Positions 44,488-54,402 of a DNA stretch of 64,000 nt are shown here, piece after piece. Numbering within the stretch: the first letter of the stretch is position 1; every line of letters starts with the position of its first letter. Under the pieces are notes generated by a model. It was not told the DNA's origin and did not search any database. It saw only the letters and a program-made list of their open reading frames with translations. The DNA is taken from the NCBI RefSeq assembly GCF_000327505.1, contig NC_019942.1, forward strand, positions 1,364,001 to 1,428,000. The letters run 5' to 3'. The translations under genes and the position numbers were made by a program. The DNA is from Aciduliprofundum sp. MAR08-339 (lineage in GTDB: Archaea; Thermoplasmatota; Thermoplasmata; Thermoplasmatales; Aciduliprofundaceae).

Positions 44488-45477
44488 ATGAGAAGAATGG
44501 TGGGTGTGATTGCAATAGTGATACTCCTGCTGGGGGTGGCCATAGGGTATTACTACATTTCTGTACAGAATTCATCGGAGAAAAGCATAAGAATTCTCGC
44601 AGCAGGAAGTCTGGCCGTACCCCTAAAGGATATGGCCTCAAAATTTGAGAAGGAATACGGAATCAAGGTATACATAGAAACTGCTGGAAGCATACAGACA
44701 GTTAAGAAGGTTAGTGAACTTGGAGTTAGAGCGGATATCGTGGCTGTAGCGGACTACATGGCCATAAAATCCTATCTCATTCCCAAATACACGAACTGGT
44801 ACATAAAATTCGCAAAAAACGAACTTGTTATAGTCTATACAAACCACAGCAGGTACTCATCCATAATAAATTCCACAAACTGGATGAGCATACTCCAGAA
44901 AAGGGATGTTCGCATAGGATTCTCATCACCCAACGACGATCCATGCGGATACCGGGCTGTGATGCTTTTCTATCTGGCCCAGTTAAAGTACGACACGGGA
45001 GTTTTCAATAACATCATACTCAACAACACAGGCATGAGAGTAGAAAACGGGACAATAATAGTGCCCCCGGATTCTTCCCTTCTGAAATCCACAGGGAAAA
45101 TATTCATAAAACAGAAATCTGTGGATCTGCTTGCTGATGTTGAAAGCGGAAACATAGATTACGCCATTGAGTACCTCTCTGTGGCAAAACAGCACCACCT
45201 AAACTACGTACGCCTATCAGATTACGTGAATCTGGCAAATTCATCCCTGACTTCATGGTACCAACATGCCAAGGTTAAACTGGCAGATGGCAGGATCATG
45301 CAGGGAAGACCTATAAATTACGCACTTACCGTGCCATTCAACGCTCCGCACAAGGATTACGCCTACAAGTTCGTGAATTTCCTTCTTGGAAATGAGGGAA
45401 AGAATATATTGGAAAAGTGCGGACAGGAGCCCATATACGAAGAATACGGAAACGTTCCACAGGAGGTCAAGCGTTGA
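44488..45477 (+). CDS. wtpA: Tungstate/molybdate-binding protein (WtpA/ModA)
   Basis: Extracellular lipid- or membrane-anchored receptor that hands tungstate/molybdate to the transporter. About 329 residues: N-terminal hydrophobic signal/anchor (MVGVIAIVILLLGVAIGYYY), then the periplasmic-binding fold with ILAAGSLAVPLKDMASKFEKEYG near 34 and IGFSSPNDDPCGYRA near 148, typical of WtpA. Start: ATG 44488 sits six bases after GGAGGT, while the upstream in-frame ATG at 44482 directly abuts it. First gene of a three-gene operon with a ModE-like operator. Confidence 0.9.
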   Translation: MRRMVGVIAIVILLLGVAIGYYYISVQNSSEKSIRILAAGSLAVPLKDMASKFEKEYGIKVYIETAGSIQTVKKVSELGVRADIVAVADYMAIKSYLIPKYTNWYIKFAKNELVIVYTNHSRYSSIINSTNWMSILQKRDVRIGFSSPNDDPCGYRAVMLFYLAQLKYDTGVFNNIILNNTGMRVENGTIIVPPDSSLLKSTGKIFIKQKSVDLLADVESGNIDYAIEYLSVAKQHHLNYVRLSDYVNLANSSLTSWYQHAKVKLADGRIMQGRPINYALTVPFNAPHKDYAYKFVNFLLGNEGKNILEKCGQEPIYEEYGNVPQEVKR

Positions 45478-46451
45478 AAAACTATGCATTTCCCCTTCTC
45501 ATTATTCTTTTAACCGCCATGTTCTTTGGCTCTATCCCATTTCTCGCAGTGCTATTTTTATCCACATTTCTTTTGATCTTGAAATCCAGAGACTGGAGAT
45601 ACATCATAGCCATAGCCCTTGGATTTCTGTGCATTATAAACCCCATACTTGGGCTGGTCTCAATACTGGCACTTATCCTTTTCTTGGAGCAGGATAATTT
45701 CTACCGTGCCGCATATCTCGCTGGCTCATTTTTCATCGTATTTATTTTGTTCCCAATACTCAATTTGCTCCTTTATTTCTCTCCATCTTCCATATACGAT
45801 TCCTCACTCATAAACTCCATAATGGTGAGTTTTGTTGCATCCACCGCCTCAACTCTCATAGCGCTCGTCTTTGCCCTTCCTCTGGGCTACGTACTTGCAA
45901 GAAAAAAATTCCCGGGAAAGAGTGTTGTTGAAAGCATAATAGACCTACCAATTGTGATCCCTCACACCGTTGCGGGTATAATTCTGCTGCTTGTGTTTGG
46001 CCTCTCGGGGATATGGGGCGCACCCCTTGAGGAACTTGGGGTAAGATTTTACTACGCCATGCCGGGTATAATTGTGGCGATGTTGTTCGTAAGCGCCCCC
46101 TTTCTCATAAATCAGGTGAAAGAAGGTGTCAAAAAAATAGATGAGAGGTACGAGTTCATAGCCATGAATCTGGGTGCCTCCCGGGCAAGGGCCTTCATGG
46201 ATGTGATCATACCTCAAATAAAGGGCAACATAATGACGGGCGCGGTAAACACCTGGGCTAGGGCCATAAGCGAGTTTGGTGCCGTTATGATGATCGCCTT
46301 CTATCCCATGGTGGCTCCCACTTACATCTATTTCCTGTACACAAATTACGGGCTTAGCAGGGCACTCCCAGCCACGGCATTTCTGCTGCTTCTAACCCTT
46401 GGGGTATTTCTGGGTATGCGCTTTGCATCGGAGAGGATGAAAAATGCTTGA
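45474..46451 (+). CDS. wtpB: Tungstate/molybdate ABC transporter permease
   Basis: 325-residue inner-membrane component. The first ~90 residues add three hydrophobic helices, before the core permease of about six helices. The EAA-type loop that contacts the ATPase reads EFIAMNLGASRARAFMDVIIPQIKG near 245-265. The likely start is TTG 45474 with AGGAGG seven bases upstream, overlapping the wtpA stop (TTGA); the open frame goes back to 45417. It overlaps wtpC by eight bases. Confidence 0.9.
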   Translation: MKNYAFPLLIILLTAMFFGSIPFLAVLFLSTFLLILKSRDWRYIIAIALGFLCIINPILGLVSILALILFLEQDNFYRAAYLAGSFFIVFILFPILNLLLYFSPSSIYDSSLINSIMVSFVASTASTLIALVFALPLGYVLARKKFPGKSVVESIIDLPIVIPHTVAGIILLLVFGLSGIWGAPLEELGVRFYYAMPGIIVAMLFVSAPFLINQVKEGVKKIDERYEFIAMNLGASRARAFMDVIIPQIKGNIMTGAVNTWARAISEFGAVMMIAFYPMVAPTYIYFLYTNYGLSRALPATAFLLLLTLGVFLGMRFASERMKNA

Positions 46452-47490
46452 GATAAAAGACCTGAAGGTGAAGGTGGGCGAGTTCAATATTGATGTGAAA
46501 AAACTGAAACTTGAAGATAGGGATTATCTCATCATTGTTGGTCCTACTGGAGCGGGAAAGACAGTGCTTCTGGAAACCATTGCAGGATTTTACACTCCAA
46601 TTAAGGGCAAGATCATATTGAACGGAAAGGATATAACAGCTTCACCACCCAACAGGAGGGAGATATCCATAGTTTATCAGGATTACATGCTCTTTCCCCA
46701 TATGACCGTGAGGGAGAACATAGAGTACCCTCTGAAATTGAGAAAGATAAATGGGAATGTGGAAGAACTTGCCAGAAAACTTGGAATAGAGAAACTTTTG
46801 GATAGATACCCTCCCACCTTGAGTGGCGGGGAGTTACAGCGTGCAGCAATTGCCAGAGCGGTTATCCTAAAGCCCAAACTTCTGCTTCTTGACGAGCCAT
46901 TCAGCGCTTTGGATCCAAAGATGCGTGATTCTGCCCGAGCACTTGTAAGGGATTTCATAGCAGAACTTGGAATTGATACCATTCATGTGACCCATGATTT
47001 CTCGGATGCATGGGTCATAGGAAATAAACTGGCAGTTATGAGAGATGGGCAAATAGTAAGATACGGCCCTGTTGATGAAGTATTTGCAGATCCACGGAAC
47101 GATTTTGTTGCATCTTTCCTTGGCTCTACAAACATTCTCAACGGAAGAGTGGTGGAAAATGATGACCTGACAAAAATAAAAATAAACGGAATAGCAGTAT
47201 TCACGGTGGATTCTGCACAGATTGGAAGGAGGGTGCTCTTATCCGTAAGACCTGAAAACATCGTACTATCAAAGGAAGAACCCCGCGGATCACAGAGAAA
47301 TGTGCTCTTGCTTGAAATCAAAGGTATGAGAAAGGAGGGTCACATAGTTTGGATAGATCTGGGAAATGAGAATCTGAACCTTAAGGCCATTCTAACTCCG
47401 AATGCCGTGGAAAGCATGGGTCTCACCGTGGGAATGCGAGTATACACATCGTTCAAGGCATCTGCCACAAGGATAGTGAGGGTACTATAG
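46444..47490 (+). CDS. wtpC: Tungstate/molybdate ABC transporter ATPase
   Basis: 348 residues. Walker A GPTGAGKT near 34, Q-loop YQDYMLFPHM near 78, signature LSGGELQRAAIARA near 123-136, Walker B LLLLDEPFSALD near 143-155, H-loop THVTHDFSD near 178. The C-terminus has an OB-like TOBE/MOP region, usual in ModC/WtpC, which can bind oxyanions. Together with wtpA and wtpB it imports the metal for enzymes such as AOR. Confidence 0.93.
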   Translation: MLEIKDLKVKVGEFNIDVKKLKLEDRDYLIIVGPTGAGKTVLLETIAGFYTPIKGKIILNGKDITASPPNRREISIVYQDYMLFPHMTVRENIEYPLKLRKINGNVEELARKLGIEKLLDRYPPTLSGGELQRAAIARAVILKPKLLLLDEPFSALDPKMRDSARALVRDFIAELGIDTIHVTHDFSDAWVIGNKLAVMRDGQIVRYGPVDEVFADPRNDFVASFLGSTNILNGRVVENDDLTKIKINGIAVFTVDSAQIGRRVLLSVRPENIVLSKEEPRGSQRNVLLLEIKGMRKEGHIVWIDLGNENLNLKAILTPNAVESMGLTVGMRVYTSFKASATRIVRVL

Positions 47491-47540
47491 CCCGTCTCCG
47501 GGTAATCCTATCATTTTTCAAGGATTACCAGCCAGGCGGG
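47491..47540 (+). terminator. Large inverted repeat after the wtp operon
   Basis: Begins directly after the wtpC stop. GGTAATCC (47501-47508) pairs perfectly with GGATTACC (47522-47529) around a 13-base T-rich loop; the outer CCCG (47491-47494) and CGGG (47537-47540) can extend the stem. Position suggests a 3' end or RNA-stability element; binding by a regulator of the next gene is the alternative. Confidence 0.5.
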
Positions 47541-47592
47541 CAAAAAGTCCATGGGTGGAGAAAACTTAAATTTTTTGCAGCCATGGGGAAGT

Positions 47593-48132
47593 ATGAAGTA
47601 TCTTGCTCTGGACATAATAACACTAATCCTGGCAATTTTGGGATTTGCCTACTTTTATGGAGATCTCATCTCTGGAAACTTCAACACTCTCGCCCTCATA
47701 TATTTCGTTATCCTAGCAATTGGATACTTTGGCGCCATCCACATGCTCCACATAGGCACAAAAAGATTGATTGAAAAACTTGCAGAAGATATGAACTGCC
47801 AGTTCATAGATTCTGGGAAATATGCATTGAGCCACCGCATAAAATGCAAGGATATGATCATAGAATTCAATCTGAGGGGAAGTTACACCCCGGCCTCTAT
47901 TCACATCTCCATGTTCGGAAAGTTTCATGAGGCAGATATAAGGGGTGGTGATAAAAAATCCAGAAAATTTGCAGAAAAACTTCAGAGATTGCAGAAAAAG
48001 TGGAGAGTTCGCGTTAATGATGCATACGTTTCGGAAGAGAAGGCAGAGGCAATAATAACCAAGTTTCCCTACGATGAAGAAAAATTGAAGGGCATAATTG
48101 AAGAATTCAGGCAAATCGTGATCAGGGTATGA
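47593..48132 (+). CDS. Two-helix membrane protein, unknown
   Basis: About 179 residues: two hydrophobic helices near 4-21 (LALDIITLILAILGFAYF) and 34-52, followed by a cytoplasmic alpha/beta part of about 120 residues with many Lys/Arg and an HRIKCKDMIIEFNLRGSYTPASIHISMF beta region. I know no family. ATG 47593 is 25 bases from CTTAAATTTT, so the leaderless start is preferred over 47551. It overlaps the convergent radical SAM gene by 11 bases. Confidence 0.7.
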   Translation: MKYLALDIITLILAILGFAYFYGDLISGNFNTLALIYFVILAIGYFGAIHMLHIGTKRLIEKLAEDMNCQFIDSGKYALSHRIKCKDMIIEFNLRGSYTPASIHISMFGKFHEADIRGGDKKSRKFAEKLQRLQKKWRVRVNDAYVSEEKAEAIITKFPYDEEKLKGIIEEFRQIVIRV

Positions 48133-49192
48133 TCTCCGTGGTGTTGTTGAAGGCCGGGTAATAAAAATCCTCCTTTTTGTACATTCCCTCCTCAATCAAG
48201 TTCTCTATGACCTCTCTTGCCCTTTTCATTTCCCCCACAAGATGCCTCACTGTGCCGCATATTTTATTGAAACCCTCCATACCCCAGTATCTCTCCTTGT
48301 TGGCAAATAGACATCTACCCCCACAGATTGGGTATATATCGCAGGACTTGCACGGTTCATCCACATCCACCGAGTTTCTTAGCTCCTTCGGTGTTTTATT
48401 CCATATATCACCCAGGTTATTCCACTCGTACTCGCCTCCTATGGGGCAGGCTAAAATTCTCCCATCCGTTGTTATGGCAAATGCATCCCTTCCCGCACCA
48501 CATGGTAAACCATCCTCTTGAAACAGCATTCTCTTTATCACGCCCTGAAAAGGCACAATACCAGGAATATTGCTCCTTTCAATCTCTCCAATCCACCAAT
48601 CCGTAAGGCGCGTTATTCCGGGATTGTATGAATTGCGAACCCATGCGTCAAAATCGTGCCACGAATCATCGGGTGCCCACACCACGTTGAGTTGCCAGTG
48701 CACATGGTCAAATGGAAGGGTTAGAAGATGCATAACATCCCTGTATATGTCACTCTCCTCGCTCACAGCCATTCGGGCTATTAAATCTCCGCCGTAGTAT
48801 GGACGAATTCTTCTCACCCTGTCCACAACCATATCGTAAACCCCACTACCACGGTAGAAATCGGTGACCTCACGTGGACCATCAATTGAAACGAGAATTG
48901 CATCAAGGCGATTTAGGTAATCCTCCGGTATTTTATGCAAAAAAAAGCCGTTTGTCTGCACCACGAATCTCTTAGCAGGAACCGAGTCCATAATCTCCAT
49001 CATCACCTTCAAGCGCAGGGTGGGCTCACCACCGTAAAAGGCCACAATTGCATCGGGATCCTCCATAATAAAATTCTTTAAATTATCAATACTGTACTGT
49101 ATCTCGTGGGGCATCACCTCTTCTGGAATGGTGCCTCCACAGTACCTGCAATGCAGATTACAAACCCCGGTAAGGAACACTATGTAAAGCAT
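48122..49192 (-). CDS. Radical SAM/SPASM protein, AF1577-like peptide-modifying family
   Basis: 356 residues. The radical SAM cluster motif is CNLHCRYC at residues 11-18; GGEPTL near 53 and VSIDGPREV near 106 follow. The C-terminal SPASM region has ICGGRC near 294 with several further cysteines (CGAGRD, CPIGGEY, CKSC). This arrangement matches the family annotated as putative peptide-modifying maturase in archaea. The substrate is unknown and no Cys-rich small peptide gene was found beside it. A TATA-like AATAATTAAT lies about 25 bases upstream of ATG 49192. Confidence 0.85.
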   Translation of the reverse strand: MLYIVFLTGVCNLHCRYCGGTIPEEVMPHEIQYSIDNLKNFIMEDPDAIVAFYGGEPTLRLKVMMEIMDSVPAKRFVVQTNGFFLHKIPEDYLNRLDAILVSIDGPREVTDFYRGSGVYDMVVDRVRRIRPYYGGDLIARMAVSEESDIYRDVMHLLTLPFDHVHWQLNVVWAPDDSWHDFDAWVRNSYNPGITRLTDWWIGEIERSNIPGIVPFQGVIKRMLFQEDGLPCGAGRDAFAITTDGRILACPIGGEYEWNNLGDIWNKTPKELRNSVDVDEPCKSCDIYPICGGRCLFANKERYWGMEGFNKICGTVRHLVGEMKRAREVIENLIEEGMYKKEDFYYPAFNNTTEIIP

Positions 49193-49222
49193 CGGGGTAG
49201 AATGGAAAAAGGTATTAATTAT

Positions 49223-50044
49223 TTATCCCAGTGCCGCATGCTCACGCAGAAGTGCAAACCTCTTTTTAAGTCGCTTTATTGCATACTCAAGGGTATCAAT
49301 TGCAGTCAAACTTCCATCGGTCTCAAACTCGAAGATGAAGTGGGAGTCATCCTCAATTATCTCGGGCTCTTCAAAGGAAAGCAATTCAGCCATGGCCTTG
49401 CATGGAATGTCATCTGTGAAAACTATGTACTCCTCATCCTCCTTTATCACATTCTTGGGACAGGAATCCTTTACCTTCTGCCACAACTCGCTATCCTTCT
49501 TGCTCACCCTTATCTCCCTGTGGTACTTGTAGGTCACGCCGCTTGTCACCTGCCACTTGGCATGCTCCTTGGCGGTGCCCATTATTGCCTCGGCCTCCAG
49601 AAGTATGGCCTGATGTTCCTTGAGCTTGACAATTGGAATTAGAGGATCCACAGGCCTAAATTTATCATCACCCACAGGAATGAGGTCACCTGAATAAACG
49701 GTTGCAGGCCCATGTTTGTTGAGTGTGTATGTCACCGTGCAAAGAGGACAGCCCTCATCTGGAGGATGGTCGCATTCATCTCTGAACTTCATATTCAAAT
49801 CAGTGGGCAGAGGAATAAGACCCAGACGATGGGCAATAATCTCATCAAATAGAGGCGTGGATGAGTCGTAAACCTTGCCCTCCATGTCCCTGATCTGGCC
49901 ATGGTGAAATATCACTTTGTGAATCGCCAGTTTTGGTATATCGTTTATGAGAGTTCTGCGCAATGCATTTGCCATGGCAGGAGTTATACCCCTAATTTCA
50001 AACCTTATGTACCTGTCCTGAACATCAAGGATGTTAAATTCCAT
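49223..50044 (-). CDS. rpoD: DNA-directed RNA polymerase subunit D (Rpo3)
   Basis: Assembly subunit of archaeal RNA polymerase, partner of subunit L. 273 residues: [30 protein letters not shown] at 16-45 is the alpha-like dimerisation signature; [14 protein letters not shown] near 88-101 has cysteines in the position of the insert seen in D subunits. There is no full ferredoxin-like cluster set. Last gene of the rps13-rps4-rps11 operon, starting right after rps11. Confidence 0.95.
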   Translation of the reverse strand: MEFNILDVQDRYIRFEIRGITPAMANALRRTLINDIPKLAIHKVIFHHGQIRDMEGKVYDSSTPLFDEIIAHRLGLIPLPTDLNMKFRDECDHPPDEGCPLCTVTYTLNKHGPATVYSGDLIPVGDDKFRPVDPLIPIVKLKEHQAILLEAEAIMGTAKEHAKWQVTSGVTYKYHREIRVSKKDSELWQKVKDSCPKNVIKEDEEYIVFTDDIPCKAMAELLSFEEPEIIEDDSHFIFEFETDGSLTAIDTLEYAIKRLKKRFALLREHAALG

Positions 50045-50431
50045 TTAAACCCTCCTACCCCTCTTTCCGCCGGGCTTTCTCGTGCTATCATGCGGGATAG
50101 GTGTAACATCCTCAATGCGCAGAATTTTCATACCTGCCCTTGCCAGGGCCCTTATTGCCGCCTGAGCTCCCGGACCTGGACTCATACTCCTATTTCCACC
50201 AGGAGCACGAACTTTAACGATAATCTCCTCGATTTCCTTTTCCTTGAGTTGCTCGGCCACCATCTCAGCCGCCTTCATGGCGGCGTAGGGAGATGCTTCC
50301 TCGCGATCAGCCTTAACAACCATCCCACCAGATGCCTTGGCAAATGTCTCAGCACCTGTTATGTCCGTGGCCGTTATGATGGTATCATTATGGGAGGAAT
50401 AAATGTGCACAACACTAACTCTGCTTGCCAT
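50045..50431 (-). CDS. rps11: Small ribosomal subunit protein uS11
   Basis: 128 residues. Archaeal uS11: [22 protein letters not shown] near 9-30, [40 protein letters not shown] near 80-110, and [11 protein letters not shown] at the end. It lies in the platform of the 30S subunit. It overlaps the rps4 stop by one base and abuts rpoD. Confidence 0.97.
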   Translation of the reverse strand: MASRVSVVHIYSSHNDTIITATDITGAETFAKASGGMVVKADREEASPYAAMKAAEMVAEQLKEKEIEEIIVKVRAPGGNRSMSPGPGAQAAIRALARAGMKILRIEDVTPIPHDSTRKPGGKRGRRV

Positions 50432-51018
50432 TACTGTTCACCTCCCTCCTGAGTGGTTTCCCCCACACCCTCTGTTTCAACTCCGCCTTCTATAACCTGA
50501 GGACGCATAGGATGCATCTCATCTGCAAGAGGGGAGAACTTGTAGTAATCAATGAGTTCCTCCTCTTCAACCCTAACAAGATAACCGGGTATTGTAACCT
50601 TCCTATCACCTATGGCAATGTGACCGTGCACTATGAACTGCCTTGCCTGCTTTGGAGTGCGGGCAAGACCCTTCAGATACACAACAGTTTGCAACCTTCT
50701 GCGGAGAATATCCTCCACCGTCAGAGACAACACGGCATCAAGGGTTGCATTTGCCTCATTCAGGATACCCAGCTTTGTTAATTTCTCAAAAAGCAATTTC
50801 TGCTGCTTCTCAGCCTGAGGATCCCCGTATCTCAACTTGGCCTGAAGCTCTCTCGCCTGACCGCGGAAGTTGCGAAGTATGGATTTTGCCTTCCATATCT
50901 CTCTCTTGTTCTTTAACCCGTACTTCTTCTGAAGTTCCCATTCTTCCTTGATACGATCCGCTTCCCACGGATGCTTTGGGGTCTCGTACTTCTTCCTGTT
51001 GAACCTTGGATCACCCAT
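50431..51018 (-). CDS. rps4: Small ribosomal subunit protein uS4
   Basis: 195 residues, binds 16S rRNA early in 30S assembly. The N-terminus ([22 protein letters not shown]) is typical of archaeal uS4, and the S4 RNA-binding domain is near 105-155 ([41 protein letters not shown]). A Glu/Gly/Thr-rich tail ([19 protein letters not shown]) is longer than usual. It sits four bases after rps13 in the operon. Confidence 0.96.
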   Translation of the reverse strand: MGDPRFNRKKYETPKHPWEADRIKEEWELQKKYGLKNKREIWKAKSILRNFRGQARELQAKLRYGDPQAEKQQKLLFEKLTKLGILNEANATLDAVLSLTVEDILRRRLQTVVYLKGLARTPKQARQFIVHGHIAIGDRKVTIPGYLVRVEEEELIDYYKFSPLADEMHPMRPQVIEGGVETEGVGETTQEGGEQ

Positions 51019-51022
51019 CCAC

Positions 51023-51475
51023 TCACCTCTTCTTCCTGCTAACTCCCACGGTTAGACCACTACGCCCATTTGAGCGGGTTCTCTGACCACGCACAGGCAG
51101 GCCCCTCTCGTGCCTAACTCCACGGTAGCATTTAATTCTCTTAAGTCTGTTAATATCATCCTGCTTCTGCAAATCAAGTTCCGTGGAGAGTACATGCCTG
51201 TCCTCTCCGGTAAAATAATCCTTACGGTGATTCATCATCCACCCGGGCAAGATCTCCTCCAGTTTCTCCTCAATTATGACCCTTATTTCCTCAATCTGCT
51301 CATCACTGAGTTCTCCAATTTTCTGCCTCGGGTTCATACTGAGGTCCTTCACTATGCCCTCGGCTACCCTGTATCCTATGCCCTTTATTCCCTGAATGGC
51401 ATATATGATCGGCCTATTTCCATCCAGATCCGTATCGGCAATCCTGACGATATACTTGAATTCTGCCATATCCAT
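51023..51475 (-). CDS. rps13: Small ribosomal subunit protein uS13
   Basis: 150 residues: FKYIVRIADTDLDGNRPIIYAIQGIKGIG near 6-33, the YRVAEGI helix, and the basic C-terminus RGVRHERGLPVRGQRTRSNGRSG, which contacts rRNA at the subunit head. ATG 51475 and ATG 51469 are both possible. A TATA-like GATATATATG (about 51517-51526 on the minus strand) puts the operon transcript start some 20 bases upstream. Confidence 0.96.
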   Translation of the reverse strand: MDMAEFKYIVRIADTDLDGNRPIIYAIQGIKGIGYRVAEGIVKDLSMNPRQKIGELSDEQIEEIRVIIEEKLEEILPGWMMNHRKDYFTGEDRHVLSTELDLQKQDDINRLKRIKCYRGVRHERGLPVRGQRTRSNGRSGLTVGVSRKKR

Positions 51476-51514
51476 CGCCCTTTATATGCGTGATATTGCC
51501 CCTAAACACCTTCA

Positions 51515-51568
51515 CATATATATCAATTTTCCTTGCCCATTGGGGCATAATAACAAAGTTTATAAACC
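51515..51568. promoter_or_regulatory. Divergent promoters of rps13 operon and dnaG
   Basis: On the minus strand ATATATATG near 51517-51526 suits rps13. On the plus strand GTTTATAAAC at 51559-51568 suits dnaG and would give a leader of more than 70 bases, unusual in a window where most first genes seem leaderless. Confidence 0.5.
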
Positions 51569-51703
51569 CTGCTTCCATAAACCTATGGGGAAAATGGTCA
51601 TCCTCACCTCATCACATATCACGCTCACACACCTCACAAACTCATTGCGTAACCCAAAGGGGGAGCGATGGCTATTTTCCCGAAGAACAAGGAGGTGAAG
51701 AAA

Positions 51704-52915
51704 TTGAATACGGACCCCTACGCAGCAAAATATCTGATAAGGGCAAGCATTGAAACAGATGGAATTGTGGAAAGACCAGATGTTGTTGGAGCAATTTTTG
51801 GACAGACTGAAGGTCTTTTGGGCGATGAACTGGACCTTAGAGATCTGCAGAAAAGCGGAAGAATAGGAAGAATTGAGGTTGATATAAAATCCGAGAAGGG
51901 AAAATCTGTCGGTGAGATTCTCATTCCCTCAAGTCTGGATCAGGTTGAAACCGCCATACTTGCCGCCGCTCTGGAGACCATTGACCGTGTTGGCCCATGC
52001 CGCTCCCGTGTTAAGGTCATATCCATAGAGGACATTAGGGCCACAAAGAGGCAGAGGGTTGTGGATCGTGCAAAGGAACTTTTGCAGATGCTTCTCAAGC
52101 AGGGTAAGCAGGTTAGCGAGGACCTCGTGAAATCTGTAAGAGAGGCTGTGGAAATTGAAGAGGTTGTGATCTATGGTGAGGATCATCTCCCTGCAGGACC
52201 AAATGTGGAGAAGAGCGAGGCAATAATCGTGGTTGAGGGGAGGAGTGATGTTATCAACCTCCTAAATTACGGGATAAAGAATGCCATAGCCGTAAACGGC
52301 ACAAACGTGCCAAAAACGATAATTGAGTTGAGCAAGAAGAAGATTGTAACCGCTTTCCTTGACGGAGATCATGGTGGAGACCTGATACTCAAGGAACTTT
52401 TGCAGGTTGCAGACATAGATTTCATTGCAAGAGCCCCTCCCGGATACGAGGTTGAAGAACTTACATACAAGCAAATAGTCAAAGCCCTGAGAAACAAGGT
52501 ACCTGTGGAGCAGTACATAGCCACTCACAATCTGGGCGATATAAAGAAGGAAGAGAAGGAAGGGAAGAAAGAGGATAAAAAGGAAAAAGAGCCAAAAAAG
52601 GAGGAGAAAAAAGAAGAAAAGAAGGAAGGTGAGGATCTAGTCTCACTTTTCAAGGATCTAAATTCAAAGAAGGAGGCTGCGCTGCTCAAGGATAATAAGG
52701 TAATTTTGCGAATACCCCTCAATGAATTAATTGAAAAATTGAAGAGTGCCAAGGAGAAGGGAGATACCCTGGTCACAGGCGGGATAATATCCCAGAGACT
52801 CGTTGATGTGGCCCACGAAAAAGGCATAGGCAGGATAATAGGATACAAGATAGGAAACGTGACGAAGAGACCCCTAAATATGAAATTGCTCACGAAAGAT
52901 ATGGTGAAGAAATGA
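51704..52915 (+). CDS. dnaG: DnaG-type primase (TOPRIM)
   Basis: Archaeal DnaG associates with the exosome and can make primers. About 403 residues: N-terminal [17 protein letters not shown], a TOPRIM domain near 170-260 with [14 protein letters not shown] (catalytic Glu) and FLDGDHGGD (Asp pair), and a Lys/Glu-rich linker (about 280-320) before a C-terminal helical part. I favour TTG 51704 because GGAGGTGA lies seven bases away and the protein starts at the conserved segment; ATG 51668 with GGGGGAG is the alternative. It overlaps the next gene by ATGA. Confidence 0.93.
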   Translation: MNTDPYAAKYLIRASIETDGIVERPDVVGAIFGQTEGLLGDELDLRDLQKSGRIGRIEVDIKSEKGKSVGEILIPSSLDQVETAILAAALETIDRVGPCRSRVKVISIEDIRATKRQRVVDRAKELLQMLLKQGKQVSEDLVKSVREAVEIEEVVIYGEDHLPAGPNVEKSEAIIVVEGRSDVINLLNYGIKNAIAVNGTNVPKTIIELSKKKIVTAFLDGDHGGDLILKELLQVADIDFIARAPPGYEVEELTYKQIVKALRNKVPVEQYIATHNLGDIKKEEKEGKKEDKKEKEPKKEEKKEEKKEGEDLVSLFKDLNSKKEAALLKDNKVILRIPLNELIEKLKSAKEKGDTLVTGGIISQRLVDVAHEKGIGRIIGYKIGNVTKRPLNMKLLTKDMVKK

Positions 52916-54402
52916 TAGATCCGAAAAAAGGTTTATCCCTGAATGATTTTGAAACGACGAAAGAAATAATCATACCGAGAGATCCACTTGAGCGAGTAAT
53001 AGGCCAGGACGAGGCAATAAAAATTGCGAAGATTGCAGCAATGCAGCACAGACACCTGCTCCTTGTTGGCCCACCCGGAACCGGCAAGTCGATGATAGCC
53101 CAAGCCCTGGCACTGCACCTCAAGCCCCCCACAGAGGAGATCAGAGTTGTGCACAATCCCCAGAATCCAGAAAGGCCCTTCGTGGAAGTTAAGAACGCTA
53201 GGGAGGTTGAGGCAGAAAGTATGGAACTGAGATCGGCAGAGGGAAAACTGATAGACCCAAGGGAAGCACCTGAGCATGTGGCCATAAAACTTGGATTCAA
53301 ATGCGCGAAGTGTGGGACATATTCCTCACCATCGGAACTCGTGTGTCCAAAGTGTGGAACTCCCAAGGTTTCACAGACCACGCAGGGGCCATTTGCCGAT
53401 ATTTTTGGAGCCCTGGGGGCTGCATTTGGAATAGCCGCACTTCCACCAAGGGTCACCACCACGGTTTACGAGGGCGGTGTGGAGAAGGTAATCGTTTACG
53501 AGAGAGATGGTGATAAGATCAGAGTTTTCGATGAGAAAGCACTTGAAAAAAGGAGGGCCCTTGAAAAGAAGAAGCCCTACAAGGTGATAGTACCTCTCAA
53601 GAGAAACCCATTTGTCATGGCAACGGGCGCAAGCGAGACGGAACTTCTTGGAGATGTGAAACACGATCCCTATGGCGGGCATCCGCAGCTTGGCACCCCT
53701 CCCTACAAGAGAGTTGTCGCAGGAGCAATACACGAAGCCCATCAGGGTGTGCTCTTTGTGGATGAGATCACGCACCTTGGTCCACTGCAGAGAAACATTC
53801 TAACTGCAATGCAGGAGAAGAAGTTCTCAATAGCGGGGAGAAATCCTCAGAGCGCAGGGGCAAGTGTACGTGTGGACGATGTGCCCTGCGATTTCATACT
53901 TGTGGCTGCCTGCAACATTCAGGATGTCCCCAACATTCTCTCACCTCTCCGCTCAAGAATAATAGGAGAGGGCTACGAGGTTCTTGTGAATACAACAATG
54001 CCGGATACTGAGGAAAATAGGGCAAAATACGTTCAGTTTGTAGCCCAGGAAATTGCCTCTGACGGGCGCATACCACATGCCACCAGAGATGCTGTTCTTG
54101 CGATAATTGAGGAGGGTAGGAGGAGAGCCAAGGCAATAGACAATGAAACGGGTTTGACCCTCAGGCTCAGAGAAATGGGAGGACTCATCAGGGCCGCCGG
54201 AGACCTTGCAGTGTACAATGGCGATAGGTACATAGAGAGAAAGCACGTGGAAGCGGCCATTAAACTTTCAAAACCTGTGGAAGAGCAGATAAGGGATAGA
54301 TACGGGGCCTATGAGGCGGGAGTGGCCAGAGATGTGAGTGCATCCCAAAGAACAGCCATATATAACTACTGGAATGAAAGTGATATTGATGGATACCAAT
54401 AA
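52912..54402 (+). CDS. Lon-like AAA+ ATPase without a protease domain
   Basis: 496 residues, clearly homologous to the ATPase part of archaeal LonB: VIGQDEAI, Walker [10 protein letters not shown] near 53, the [31 protein letters not shown] block, GVLFVDEI near 281, [20 protein letters not shown] and [17 protein letters not shown]. It ends there: no Ser-Lys peptidase domain, and no membrane helices. A zinc ribbon (CAKC near 131, CPKC near 146) is inserted between Walker A and B. Possibly a chaperone/remodeller. It overlaps dnaG and cdd, so it may work with nucleic acids. Confidence 0.88.
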   Translation: MIDPKKGLSLNDFETTKEIIIPRDPLERVIGQDEAIKIAKIAAMQHRHLLLVGPPGTGKSMIAQALALHLKPPTEEIRVVHNPQNPERPFVEVKNAREVEAESMELRSAEGKLIDPREAPEHVAIKLGFKCAKCGTYSSPSELVCPKCGTPKVSQTTQGPFADIFGALGAAFGIAALPPRVTTTVYEGGVEKVIVYERDGDKIRVFDEKALEKRRALEKKKPYKVIVPLKRNPFVMATGASETELLGDVKHDPYGGHPQLGTPPYKRVVAGAIHEAHQGVLFVDEITHLGPLQRNILTAMQEKKFSIAGRNPQSAGASVRVDDVPCDFILVAACNIQDVPNILSPLRSRIIGEGYEVLVNTTMPDTEENRAKYVQFVAQEIASDGRIPHATRDAVLAIIEEGRRRAKAIDNETGLTLRLREMGGLIRAAGDLAVYNGDRYIERKHVEAAIKLSKPVEEQIRDRYGAYEAGVARDVSASQRTAIYNYWNESDIDGYQ

